Shown here one piece after another: positions 1-7,320 of a stretch of DNA of 30,685 bases. The DNA lies in assembly GCA_964434855.1 (NCBI GenBank), contig CAYSWR010000012.1, forward strand, positions 1 to 30,685, given 5' to 3'. Source of the stretch: UBA8516 sp964434855 (GTDB lineage: Archaea > Thermoproteota > Nitrososphaeria > Nitrososphaerales > Nitrosopumilaceae). Each line of letters starts with the position of its first letter. Positions within the stretch are counted from its first letter, which is position 1. Below the pieces are notes generated by a model, which ran no database searches, was not told the DNA's origin, and was given only the letters and a program-made list of their open reading frames with translations. The translations under genes and the position numbers were made by a program.

Positions 1-9
1 AAAAGGGGT

Positions 10-1362
10 TTAGATTCCTCTTTCAGTTTTTATTTCGTCAGCACGTGCATCAGTATATAGTCCATGCAAGTTTTGCTTTGGATGTTCGATGCTGTTCATA
101 CCAGCTGGTGGAACTGCATCGCTTGGATTGCCAATCAACTCAGCATATGATGATGCACTTGTACCTAGTTGTTCATTTAATCCGAATGGATCACCTACCA
201 CGAATATGGAGGCTGCACCTGAGAATATTGCTGCATAGTCATGATTGACTGCCACATATACTCCCGGTTCGTCAAAAACGACGTCCATGATGGCACCCTG
301 AGATCCGCCTATTAGCCAAGTCTCAGTTCCTTGTGCTTGTACTCGGTTTGCTTGTACAACTCTGTCAATTATCTCTCCCACTATGTGGAAGTTAACTGGC
401 TCGTTGCCTTGGTTTTCCACAAAGAATCTTACATGTTGACCAGCTTCGATGAAGAGTAGTTGTGACTGGTACTGCTTTAGATCTGCAGAGTTCCATGGTT
501 GCAAAACGAAGATGTTTTTGTTCTTGTCTCCTAGAATTAACTCGTTATGGCCCTCATTTGGAACGTAACCAAGTGCCATTCCGTTAACTACGGTTTGTGT
601 TTGGTGATGTATCATCATTGCACTCATGTCATAGTTGCCTTCTTCCGTCAAGTACAATTGATTGTACTGCAACTGGAACTCTAGAGCATCAGGATTGTAC
701 ATGTTTCGCGTCTTTACGACATCGCCACCTTGTACATCTGTTGATTCTACCATGAGTTTCTTGTATCCATCTAGTGGGTCAACTATTGTCATACCATACA
801 TTCCAGATAAGACATGTTGATCCATTGCAGCCACATCAACACCAGAACAGTGGTACTTGTAAGTACCAGGTACTTGTGCAATGTAACAGTATGTCTTGGA
901 TGTTCCTGGTAGAACTTTACCAAAGTTTCCTGCTGACATTTGTGAGGCATGCATGTCGTTTCCGTGTGGAGTTGGTTCACCTTCTGGAATTGTGAGTGTC
1001 ATCTTGACAACGTCACCTTGTGTGACTCGAAGTGTTGGACCTGGAACTTGACCACTGAAGGTCATTGCATTGTAGGTTCCACCGCCCATAATTGGCAAGT
1101 CGGCACTTTCTCCAGTTATATTGAATTCAACCACGTTACGACCTGATTCTTCCAAGGTTGCGCAATCTGTTTCAGCAAATGCCGCTGGCATTACTAATTC
1201 TAGACCGCCCATGTCATGGATTTTTTGCACCAAGTCTGCATCAGTATTTGAGACAGACATTGTGCTTCCAGTCATTTGTGACTGTGAGTACGTGCTTCCG
1301 AACAACGTTGCTGCTATTACTGCAACTGCAGTGATAGACAGTATACTATACCGTTTGTTCAT
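10..1362 (-). CDS. nirK: NirK-type multicopper oxidase (copper nitrite reductase family)
   Basis: A 450-residue exported copper protein with two cupredoxin domains. The N-terminus has a hydrophobic signal segment (about residues 5-22). All copper ligands of classical NirK can be placed. The H133-x2-D136-x-H138 spacing matches the type 1 His, catalytic Asp and type 2 His. H171-C172 supplies a type 2 His and the type 1 Cys. H183 and M188 complete type 1 copper. H326 and H374 fit the catalytic and third type 2 histidines. Length is somewhat above bacterial NirK (about 340-380), from an extended N-terminus and a C-terminal tail after residue 390. Family knowledge: ammonia-oxidising archaea express a NirK abundantly and it is linked to NO metabolism outside the membrane, though its exact role is debated. 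It is transcribed alone, divergently from fumarase, from a TATA box 28 bases upstream. Confidence 0.92.
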   Translation of the reverse strand: MNKRYSILSITAVAVIAATLFGSTYSQSQMTGSTMSVSNTDADLVQKIHDMGGLELVMPAAFAETDCATLEESGRNVVEFNITGESADLPIMGGGTYNAMTFSGQVPGPTLRVTQGDVVKMTLTIPEGEPTPHGNDMHASQMSAGNFGKVLPGTSKTYCYIAQVPGTYKYHCSGVDVAAMDQHVLSGMYGMTIVDPLDGYKKLMVESTDVQGGDVVKTRNMYNPDALEFQLQYNQLYLTEEGNYDMSAMMIHHQTQTVVNGMALGYVPNEGHNELILGDKNKNIFVLQPWNSADLKQYQSQLLFIEAGQHVRFFVENQGNEPVNFHIVGEIIDRVVQANRVQAQGTETWLIGGSQGAIMDVVFDEPGVYVAVNHDYAAIFSGAASIFVVGDPFGLNEQLGTSASSYAELIGNPSDAVPPAGMNSIEHPKQNLHGLYTDARADEIKTERGI

Positions 1363-1375
1363 CGATCCAATCGAT
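1361..1375. promoter_or_regulatory. Palindromic site over the nirK start codon and predicted transcription start
   Basis: Two ATCGAT hexamers are separated by CCA. Because each hexamer is itself palindromic, the element is both a direct and an inverted repeat. It overlaps the first two bases of the nirK start codon and the predicted start site. A site here would block initiation if bound by a repressor; that role is inferred. Confidence 0.4.
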
Positions 1376-1384
1376 CTATTTTGA

Positions 1385-1394
1385 GTATATTAAT
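1385..1394 (-). promoter_or_regulatory. TATA box of nirK
   Basis: On the minus strand the AT-rich element TTAATATAC is centred about 28 bases upstream of the nirK ATG. That is the archaeal TATA-to-start distance expected for a nearly leaderless mRNA. No Shine-Dalgarno sequence precedes the ATG, in keeping with this. Confidence 0.5.
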
Positions 1395-1466
1395 CTATGG
1401 TGTACAACTTCTAAGATCTGTCAGATTTTACAAAAGTTTTCAACATTTTTTCATTTTTAAAAAGCA

Positions 1467-2861
1467 ATGAATATTAGTAAAACGAATTCAAGCTTGCGTG
1501 TGAAGTTTAGAATAGATCGAGATTCCCTAGGAGAAGTAAAAATTCCTGATGATGTATATTATGGTGCTTTTACTGCTAGAGCAATTCAACAGTACCATGT
1601 CACGGGTCAACGATCACATCTTTATCTTATAATGGCATTTGTCATGATCAAGAGATCAGCCGCAATTGCAAATATGAGAACTACCTCACTTGATAAAAAA
1701 CGAGGAAATGCAATTGTAAAAGCGTGTGATGAAGTGTTATCCGGAAAATATCTTGACCAATTTGTTGTTGAAGCAATAAACTCTGGGGCTGGAACTGCAT
1801 TTAACATGAATGTAAATGAAGTAATTGCAAACATTGCTCTTGAAATTTTAGGGCAAAAGAAGGGAAAATACGACATCATTCATCCAAATGACCATGTAAA
1901 CATGTCACAATCAAGTAATGACACGTTTCCAACTGCAATGCATGTTTCAATTTTATTTAACCTAAAGCAGGTTATTCCTGTTCTTGATGATTTGATCAAA
2001 TCGTTAAACAAGAAAGCTAGAGAGTTTTCTGGTTTTCAAAAAATTGGAAGAACCCATCTCATGGATGCTCTTCCAGTAAGTCTTGGAAAAGAATTTGCCG
2101 CATATTCTACCTCAGTTGCAAAAGCCCGTGATGCAATAGTTGCTGCAAGAAAAGAATTAGAATATATCGCATTAGGAGGAACTGCCGTAGGCACTGGAGC
2201 AAACACGCCAAAAGGTTACAGAAACATAGCAATATCAGAACTTGGAAAAATCTCAAAACTTCCATTAAAGCCACAACAAGACATGCAATATTCTTTGCAA
2301 AGCAAATTTGCAGTTGCAAATCTGTCCTCTACACTTAGAAATTTGGCAGTTGAGATTGGCAAGATTTCAAACGATCTCAGATTGATGGCATCGGGCCCTG
2401 TTGCAGGACTCTCTGAGATTGGCATACCTGTAGTTCATGCTGGTTCTTCTATAATGCCAGGCAAAGTGAATCCATCGCTTGCCGAATGCATGAACATGAT
2501 TTGTTTTAACATAATGGGTAATGATACAGTTGTTGCACTTGCTGCGCAAGCTGGACAGTTTGAGCTTAATGTTATGCTGCCAGTTATGCTCAAAGCTGTT
2601 TTAGAGTCCACAGACATGTTAAGGAATTTTGTTCCAATATTTTCTCATAATTTGATTGATGGGCTGTCTGCAAACAAGCAGAAGCTTCGCCAATACATAG
2701 AAAACAGTCCTGTCATTGTAACATTACTTTCTCCAAAGATTGGCTATCAAAAATCTGCCGAGTTATACAAAGAATCTTTGAAGACAGGTAAAACAATCAG
2801 ACAACTTGTTATCTCTAAAGGATTGATGAGTGAAAAAGAAGTAAGTTCATTATTGGGATAA
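1467..2861 (+). CDS. fumC: Class II fumarate hydratase
   Basis: Interconverts fumarate and malate in the cytoplasm. This is a 464-residue member of the fumarase/aspartase superfamily. The superfamily signature GSSIMPGKVNP lies near residue 324 and holds the catalytic serine loop. HPNDHVNMSQSSNDTFP starts at H139 and GRTHL has H197. These forms (HPNDHVN and GRTH rather than HPNDDVN and GRTQ) favour fumarase over aspartate ammonia-lyase, as does the GQFELNV segment. The N-terminus carries about 15 residues more than many homologues. The methylthiotransferase gene begins one base after its stop, so the two are probably co-transcribed. Aspartase is the main alternative and looks less likely. Confidence 0.85.
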   Translation: MNISKTNSSLRVKFRIDRDSLGEVKIPDDVYYGAFTARAIQQYHVTGQRSHLYLIMAFVMIKRSAAIANMRTTSLDKKRGNAIVKACDEVLSGKYLDQFVVEAINSGAGTAFNMNVNEVIANIALEILGQKKGKYDIIHPNDHVNMSQSSNDTFPTAMHVSILFNLKQVIPVLDDLIKSLNKKAREFSGFQKIGRTHLMDALPVSLGKEFAAYSTSVAKARDAIVAARKELEYIALGGTAVGTGANTPKGYRNIAISELGKISKLPLKPQQDMQYSLQSKFAVANLSSTLRNLAVEIGKISNDLRLMASGPVAGLSEIGIPVVHAGSSIMPGKVNPSLAECMNMICFNIMGNDTVVALAAQAGQFELNVMLPVMLKAVLESTDMLRNFVPIFSHNLIDGLSANKQKLRQYIENSPVIVTLLSPKIGYQKSAELYKESLKTGKTIRQLVISKGLMSEKEVSSLLG

Positions 2862-2862
2862 A

Positions 2863-4131
2863 ATGGCAAAGATCTGGGTAGAAGCATATGGCTGTTCTGC
2901 AAGTTTTGCAGACTCTGAAATGATTTCTGGTCTTATTGTTAATGGTGGCCACACTCTTGCTCAGAGCACATCTGATTCTGATTTGAACTTGATTGTTACT
3001 TGTTCAGTAAAAGATGCTACTGCAAATAAGATGGTATACAGAATAAAAAAACTCAATTCAAAACCACTTATTGTAGCAGGATGCCTACCAAAAGCTGAAA
3101 GATCCACTATTGAGAAATTTGGTTCTCATGCAAGCATGCTTGGACCAAACTCAATTGGAAAAACTCTAGATGTCATAGATTTCACATTGAAAGGAAAAAG
3201 AAGAATAGAGCTTGAAGATTCTGATGCATCTAAAGTTGGATTACCAAAAGTCAGACTAAATCCAGTTGTCGGAATAATAGAGATTGCAAGCGGGTGCAAA
3301 AGTGAATGTACTTTTTGCCAAACAAAGCTCTCCAAGGGGGATTTACGTAGCTACCGAATGGGCGATATTGTTAGACAAGTAAGGCATGATGTAGATGACG
3401 GATGTAAAGAGATCTGGCTTTCATCTACAGATAATGGCTGCTATGGGTTTGATATAGGAATAGACTTGCCAGGACTAATAACTGCAGTAGGAGAGATAAA
3501 TCGAGATTTTATGATTAGGGTAGGCATGATGAACCCCATGTACATGCCAAGAATTCGTGATGGTCTCTTGGAAGCATTTGAAAATGATAGAGTCTTCAAA
3601 TTCCTTCACATCCCAGTCCAAAGCGGTAGCAATAGAATCCTGAAAGAGATGAAGCGCGGTCATACAGCCAAAGTCTTTAAAAACACAAGTGAGAAATTCC
3701 AAAAAAAATTTGGCAAGTTTACGATTTCAACTGATATCATAGTAGGATTCCCCTCTGAAAGTGAAGACGACTTTGAACTGACGGTAGAACTGATAAAAGA
3801 GACCAGACCTGATGTGATAAACCTCTCACGATATAGTGCAAGACCAGGCACAAAGGCTGCTAAAATGAAACAACTTGATGTGCATGAAGTAAAAAGACGA
3901 AGCAAGATCGTATTTGAGTTAGCAAAAAAGATAGCATATGAGAGAAACAAAGAATGGTTATGTTGGAAAGGCAAAGTATTGTTTGATGAAATCTCAGATG
4001 GTGTAATTAAGGGCAGAAACTTTGCCTATAAACCAGTGGTTATAGATGAGAAGATAAAATTAGGAGAAAAAATCGAAGTCGAGATCATAAAAGCCACCCA
4101 ATATGGGCTATATGGTAAAACTTTAAGCTAA
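2863..4131 (+). CDS. tRNA t6A37 methylthiotransferase (MtaB/MiaB-like radical SAM)
   Basis: Adds a methylthio group to a modified adenosine at tRNA position 37. The archaeal members of this family act on t6A, giving ms2t6A. The 422 residues contain an N-terminal UPF0004 domain with three cluster-binding cysteines (C11, C47, C74). The radical SAM core follows with the CxxxCxxC motif C145-C149-C152. A C-terminal TRAM-like RNA-binding region occupies roughly residues 360-422. Length and order fit the eukaryotic/archaeal e-MtaB (CDKAL1-like) type. The gene starts one base after the fumarase stop codon, which suggests co-transcription without a metabolic link. The t6A substrate is inferred from archaeal family membership. 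Confidence 0.88.
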   Translation: MAKIWVEAYGCSASFADSEMISGLIVNGGHTLAQSTSDSDLNLIVTCSVKDATANKMVYRIKKLNSKPLIVAGCLPKAERSTIEKFGSHASMLGPNSIGKTLDVIDFTLKGKRRIELEDSDASKVGLPKVRLNPVVGIIEIASGCKSECTFCQTKLSKGDLRSYRMGDIVRQVRHDVDDGCKEIWLSSTDNGCYGFDIGIDLPGLITAVGEINRDFMIRVGMMNPMYMPRIRDGLLEAFENDRVFKFLHIPVQSGSNRILKEMKRGHTAKVFKNTSEKFQKKFGKFTISTDIIVGFPSESEDDFELTVELIKETRPDVINLSRYSARPGTKAAKMKQLDVHEVKRRSKIVFELAKKIAYERNKEWLCWKGKVLFDEISDGVIKGRNFAYKPVVIDEKIKLGEKIEVEIIKATQYGLYGKTLS

Positions 4132-4173
4132 AAATTTTTAGATCCAAGATAGGATCAAAACTAATCAACAAAG

Positions 4174-4182
4174 TTTTTTAAC
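4174..4182 (+). promoter_or_regulatory. Probable TATA box of the FtsZ-like gene
   Basis: A T/A-rich element (TTTTTTAAC) lies about 29 bases upstream of the ATG at 4207. A GGAG at 4201-4204 directly precedes the start codon, so a very short leader is possible. The 75-base gap behind the methylthiotransferase gene supports an independent promoter. Confidence 0.35.
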
Positions 4183-4206
4183 TTACATGGGAAGCAAAAA
4201 GGAGTT

Positions 4207-5160
4207 ATGGAGTTTGAAATGCAAGAACCTGTATTAGTCGTTGGACTTGGCGGAGCTGGATGTAGACTTGCCATTAAAGCCAAAGAAAAACTGAATTCTG
4301 AATGTCTTTTGATAAGCCATGACGCAAAAGATCTTGAATCTGACTGCTCTAGAATTATGATAAATACAACACCAGTTCTTAATCCATCATCATATCTCAT
4401 CAGAGGCGTCTCTCTAGGTGTTCTTGATAGTCTAAAAGAGAGACTTGCCAATTATTCCACAATTATCATAATCGCAAATCTTGCTGGTAAATCTGGTGCT
4501 GCTTTAGCCCCAGTTATTTCTCAAGCAGGAAAAGAACTAGGGAAAAATGTACTTTCCTTTGGCATAATGCCATTCAAGTTTGAAAAGGACAGAATATTCT
4601 TTTCTGGTGTTTCGTTAAAGAGGCTAAAAACAAATTCTGATTGTACCATCATAGTAGACAATGATGCTCTCCTTGATAGCAATCCTGACCTGACGCCTGA
4701 TTCTTGTAATATCATAACAAATGCAGCACTGCTTGAAGTAATTTATTCTCTGAAATCTTCATCTATTCCTCTTGACACAAACATTCTTTCAACAAGCAAG
4801 GACATGTCAGATGTTCAAACTTCACTTAGAGATTCTATAAAGATGCTTTATGAAGATGCGCCTCCAAACAGTGTAAAAAGTACAATGTTGTATGTCATGG
4901 GAGGAAACAAAGTTTCTGTAGGCATATTGAATTCAATGGTCAATACAGTCAGTGGAATTTTTAACGATGATAGTACACGTGTAAGTCTTTCTGTTGTGGC
5001 TGCTGAAAATTCCAAAGTTATCTTGCTCACATCAGTGGAGGGTGAAACAAGATTTGACAGATATGATCCACTCGGAGTCATTCCAAATCAAAACACTCTA
5101 GATTGGGATGATCCGGATTGCAGTATAAAATTGGATCTTGAACTAAATCAAATAGAATAA
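4207..5160 (+). CDS. ftsZ: Divergent FtsZ/tubulin-family protein
   Basis: A 317-residue protein with the N-terminal fold pattern of FtsZ, including the glycine-rich loop VGLGGAG at residues 12-18. The segment IIANLAGKSGAALAPVI (residues 88-104) aligns with the FtsZ phosphate loop, but the GGGTGTG core reads AGKSGAA. The DNDALL segment (151-156) matches the FtsZ nucleotide-contact Asn-Asp. In the T7 region SKDMSDV (197-203) aligns with NVDFADV: both acidic residues remain and the Asn is lost. There is no long C-terminal tail and no clear FtsA/SepF-type terminal peptide. Family knowledge: Nitrososphaerota divide with Cdv/ESCRT proteins, and their FtsZ homologue is divergent and of unclear function. 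GTPase activity is therefore doubtful. Confidence 0.8.
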   Translation: MEFEMQEPVLVVGLGGAGCRLAIKAKEKLNSECLLISHDAKDLESDCSRIMINTTPVLNPSSYLIRGVSLGVLDSLKERLANYSTIIIIANLAGKSGAALAPVISQAGKELGKNVLSFGIMPFKFEKDRIFFSGVSLKRLKTNSDCTIIVDNDALLDSNPDLTPDSCNIITNAALLEVIYSLKSSSIPLDTNILSTSKDMSDVQTSLRDSIKMLYEDAPPNSVKSTMLYVMGGNKVSVGILNSMVNTVSGIFNDDSTRVSLSVVAAENSKVILLTSVEGETRFDRYDPLGVIPNQNTLDWDDPDCSIKLDLELNQIE

Positions 5161-5164
5161 AATT

Positions 5165-5689
5165 TTACTTTTTCTTTCGTTTTGCGTCTGATTTTGTTTT
5201 AGTTTTTTCTTCGGTTTTCTTTTCAGACTTTTGTTCTTTCTTTGGTTTCTCTGGTTTTGCTTCTGCTTTTGGTTCTTCTTTTGTTTCTAATTTTTTTTCA
5301 GATGTGGACTCTGATTTAGTTGGTTTTGACTCTTCTGGTTTTGCTTCGGATTTTTCTTCTACCTTTTCTGCTTTTTGCGACTTTGGTTTCTTCTCTACTG
5401 CTTCTTTCTTTGGTTTTTCTTCTTGATATTTAGAAATCAAGACTGTGCCATCATCATCTTTTGTTAATTTGACTCGAATCTTTCTTGGAGGGTGTCTTAT
5501 TCCTCTTGCCCAAACCAAATGACTTACGTCTTCTTCGATCTTTATGTCTTCAGACTTCATGTGATGAATTGCAAATTCTCGTATCATGTTAATTGCCCTC
5601 TTTGCTCTTTGGTTATTTGGAGAGAGCAAAACTTTTCCAAGGTTTATTGTATAAACGCGTTCAACTGTTTCCTGTGACAAATTATCCAA
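5165..5689 (-). CDS. rpl31e: 50S ribosomal protein L31e with long charged C-terminal tail
   Basis: A ribosomal large-subunit protein near the polypeptide exit tunnel. Residues 1-88 are a recognisable L31e core (ERVYTINLGKVLLSP, then RAKRAINMIREFAIHHMK, then RGIRHPPRKIRVKL). Residues 91-174 form a low-complexity tail made almost only of Lys, Glu, Ala, Pro, Ser and Thr, about doubling the usual length. Start: the first possible codon is TTG at 5689, which overlaps the L39e stop and has GGAG directly against it. A second in-frame TTG three codons on (first base 5680) has a better GGAG spacing of nine bases and begins one base after the L39e stop, so it may be the true start. It is co-transcribed behind L39e. 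It converges on the FtsZ-like gene, with four bases between the stops. Confidence 0.92.
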   Translation of the reverse strand: MDNLSQETVERVYTINLGKVLLSPNNQRAKRAINMIREFAIHHMKSEDIKIEEDVSHLVWARGIRHPPRKIRVKLTKDDDGTVLISKYQEEKPKKEAVEKKPKSQKAEKVEEKSEAKPEESKPTKSESTSEKKLETKEEPKAEAKPEKPKKEQKSEKKTEEKTKTKSDAKRKKK

Positions 5690-5840
5690 CTCCTACGTCT
5701 GTTCTTCGCCACTGTCTTTTCTTTGGATTTGTTCGTACGGTTCTTTTTGTCTTGATTATAACCCACGCCGGAACAGATGAATTCTGCTTTAGTTTTTTCA
5801 TCAGCCTTATCTTCCTTGGAGCAGACTTGTGAGCGGCCAT
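5682..5840 (-). CDS. rpl39e: 50S ribosomal protein L39e
   Basis: A 52-residue, very basic protein that lines the exit tunnel of archaeal and eukaryotic ribosomes. The sequence opens MAAHKSAPRKIRLMKKLKQN, continues through the SSVPAW segment, and shows the family's KKRQWRRT near the end. Length matches the family (about 51). The reading frame is open further upstream to 5921. The ATG at 5840 is chosen because the family begins exactly there and because a TATA box lies 28 bases before it. Its last codons contain the GGAG that serves L31e, so the two form one operon. Confidence 0.93.
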   Translation of the reverse strand: MAAHKSAPRKIRLMKKLKQNSSVPAWVIIKTKRTVRTNPKKRQWRRTDVGVG

Positions 5841-5863
5841 AAAATGGAATGTTTGATAAGCTC

Positions 5864-5872
5864 TTTTTAAAT
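5864..5872 (-). promoter_or_regulatory. TATA box of the L39e-L31e operon
   Basis: On the minus strand ATTTAAAAA is centred 28 bases before the L39e ATG. This predicts a leaderless transcript and supports the short L39e start. Confidence 0.55.
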
Positions 5873-5930
5873 GAATCTCAGGCAGCACAGTTTGGCACAC
5901 GGTTTGGCCAATATTTTGCAATTATACAAA

Positions 5931-6488
5931 TCAATTCATTTTTGATAAAAGAAGCATCATCTGCCTTAGAATTCTTGCTGATGCTCCCCAGATTATTTTG
6001 TCTTCATATCTGAAAGTATACATTTCTTGTATCGATTTGTGTAACGAATCTTTATCATCCTCAATTGTTTTGAATAGAGGAAACATTGGAATGTGAAGAA
6101 TCTCCTCAATTTCAGAGTTTGGCACAAGTTTTGGTATGTCAGAGGCAATGGCAACAAATGGCGTTATAGTAAAACCCGAATTCAATGTGGTAACAGGTCG
6201 AAGCTGACCTATGATTTGTTGGCTCGATATGTTAAGATCAATCTCTTCTTTTGTTTCTCGCAGAGCTGTTGTCAGAAGATCACCGTCGTTTTGTTTCCAC
6301 GTTCCACCTGGAAACGAGATCTCGCCAGAATGCAGGTTCATCGTTTTTGGTCGTTCTGTCATTATTATTGTCGGCTCCGATCCATAAATCACAACCAGTA
6401 CAGCAGCAAGTTTTGTCTGCCCATTTTGTTTAGCTTTTGGTAAAATTTTACTCGAAAGTGCTTTCCTAAGATCGTCCCCATACATCAC
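5931..6488 (-). CDS. Nudix hydrolase, CoA-diphosphatase (NudL/UPF0035) type
   Basis: Hydrolyses a nucleoside diphosphate linked to another moiety; by similarity probably coenzyme A or its derivatives. About 185 residues. The NuCoA-like stretch HSGEISFPGG (residues 53-62) leads into the Nudix box. RETKEE at 77-82 supplies the metal-binding glutamates E81 and E82. The one-residue-longer spacing between the Gly and the RE pair is typical of NudL/NUDT7-type enzymes. The usual EEVGL ends here as EEIDL. Two start codons sit side by side, GTG at 6488 and ATG at 6485, and the ATG is the likelier start. It lies 90 bases upstream of L39e on the same strand and diverges from the MetF-like gene. The substrate is inferred. 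Confidence 0.8.
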   Translation of the reverse strand: MMYGDDLRKALSSKILPKAKQNGQTKLAAVLVVIYGSEPTIIMTERPKTMNLHSGEISFPGGTWKQNDGDLLTTALRETKEEIDLNISSQQIIGQLRPVTTLNSGFTITPFVAIASDIPKLVPNSEIEEILHIPMFPLFKTIEDDKDSLHKSIQEMYTFRYEDKIIWGASARILRQMMLLLSKMN

Positions 6489-6533
6489 AACATATCTTTT
6501 GGCGAGATTGTTATTGACTGTTATCGTTCAAAG

Positions 6534-6541
6534 GTTATAAT
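6534..6541 (+). promoter_or_regulatory. TATA box of the MetF/MetE operon
   Basis: GTTATAAT is centred about 27 bases upstream of the TTG start at 6565, predicting a leaderless mRNA that begins at a TTG codon. No Shine-Dalgarno sequence is visible before the TTG. Confidence 0.45.
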
Positions 6542-6564
6542 CAGGTAATCTAGAAAATCTTCTA

Positions 6565-7320
6565 TTGACAATCACCTATGAAATAAACCCCCCAAAAGTC
6601 ATTCAGGATACAATACTATCCCATGATGAGCTACAAGAATCAGTGAACAGGCTAAAAGAAAGGGCTTTTTCAATTCGCAATGTTTGCCACAGCATTCATG
6701 TAACAGATTCTGTGCTTGGAATACCAAGAATTTCACCAATAACAATAGGAGCGTTGATTAGAAGTTCCAACGATGTCATTGAGATTTCTGCAAGTATACG
6801 TGTAAGGGACAGAAATCTCACCTCACTTACTCAATCAATTTGTGATGCAATATTGCTTAAGCTTAATAGCATTTTAATTTTAAAAGGCGACCCGCCTCCC
6901 GCTGGACCAAAAGATTCCAAACTTGTGCCAAGCGAGGTCGTAAAACAATTCAACGAACAAGGTTTTGGGAAAAAAATCGATCTTTTTCTTTCTTTGCCTA
7001 GCAATCCTGATTTTGCAAAGATACATAAAAAAATTGAAGCGCAACCCCGTGGTTTTGTAACCCAAGTTGTCAGTTCACTTGATCAGATCACAAGAATAGT
7101 AGACAAGTTAAAACCACAAGGATTTAGGATAATTCCTTGTATACTTTTACCATCAGAAAAAAATGTAAGATCCGCAAAGATACTAAACCTTGACTGGACA
7201 AATTATAGTAACGATGTAGTTGGTTTCATAAAAAATGCACAGAAGATTGCAGGCGATGTACTCATAAGCTCTCCAAATGATTTTAAAGGGGCCTTTGAAA
7301 CCCTAAAGAAGTTAAGTTGA
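6565..7320 (+). CDS. MetF-like methylenetetrahydrofolate reductase family protein
   Basis: A 251-residue protein resembling the single TIM-barrel flavoprotein MTHFR, which reduces methylene-tetrahydrofolate (or an archaeal pterin) to the methyl form. Visible family features are an N-terminal YEINPPK segment, an ILKGDPPP loop near residue 106 (GD-P in MetF), and a LLPSEKNVRSAKIL strand-loop near residue 196. It is shorter than bacterial MetF (about 290). The start is TTG, supported by the TATA box 27 bases before it. Its stop overlaps the next gene's start by four bases (TTGA). The following two genes are MetE homologues, which supports delivery of a methyl group for methionine synthesis. The exact pterin used is unknown. 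Confidence 0.72.
   Translation: MTITYEINPPKVIQDTILSHDELQESVNRLKERAFSIRNVCHSIHVTDSVLGIPRISPITIGALIRSSNDVIEISASIRVRDRNLTSLTQSICDAILLKLNSILILKGDPPPAGPKDSKLVPSEVVKQFNEQGFGKKIDLFLSLPSNPDFAKIHKKIEAQPRGFVTQVVSSLDQITRIVDKLKPQGFRIIPCILLPSEKNVRSAKILNLDWTNYSNDVVGFIKNAQKIAGDVLISSPNDFKGAFETLKKLS

Noticed and set aside
5168..5419. The Lys/Glu-rich L31e tail as a frameshifted or read-through artefact
   Set aside because: The frame runs unbroken from the L31e core and ends at a normal TAA just before the convergent FtsZ-like gene.
5841..5921. A 27-residue N-terminal extension of L39e
   Set aside because: L39e is about 51 residues and begins at the ATG at 5840. A TATA box lies within the supposed extension.
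6093..6443. A 116-residue open frame antisense to the Nudix gene
   Set aside because: The composition is that of reversed coding sequence, and the Nudix box on the other strand is clear.
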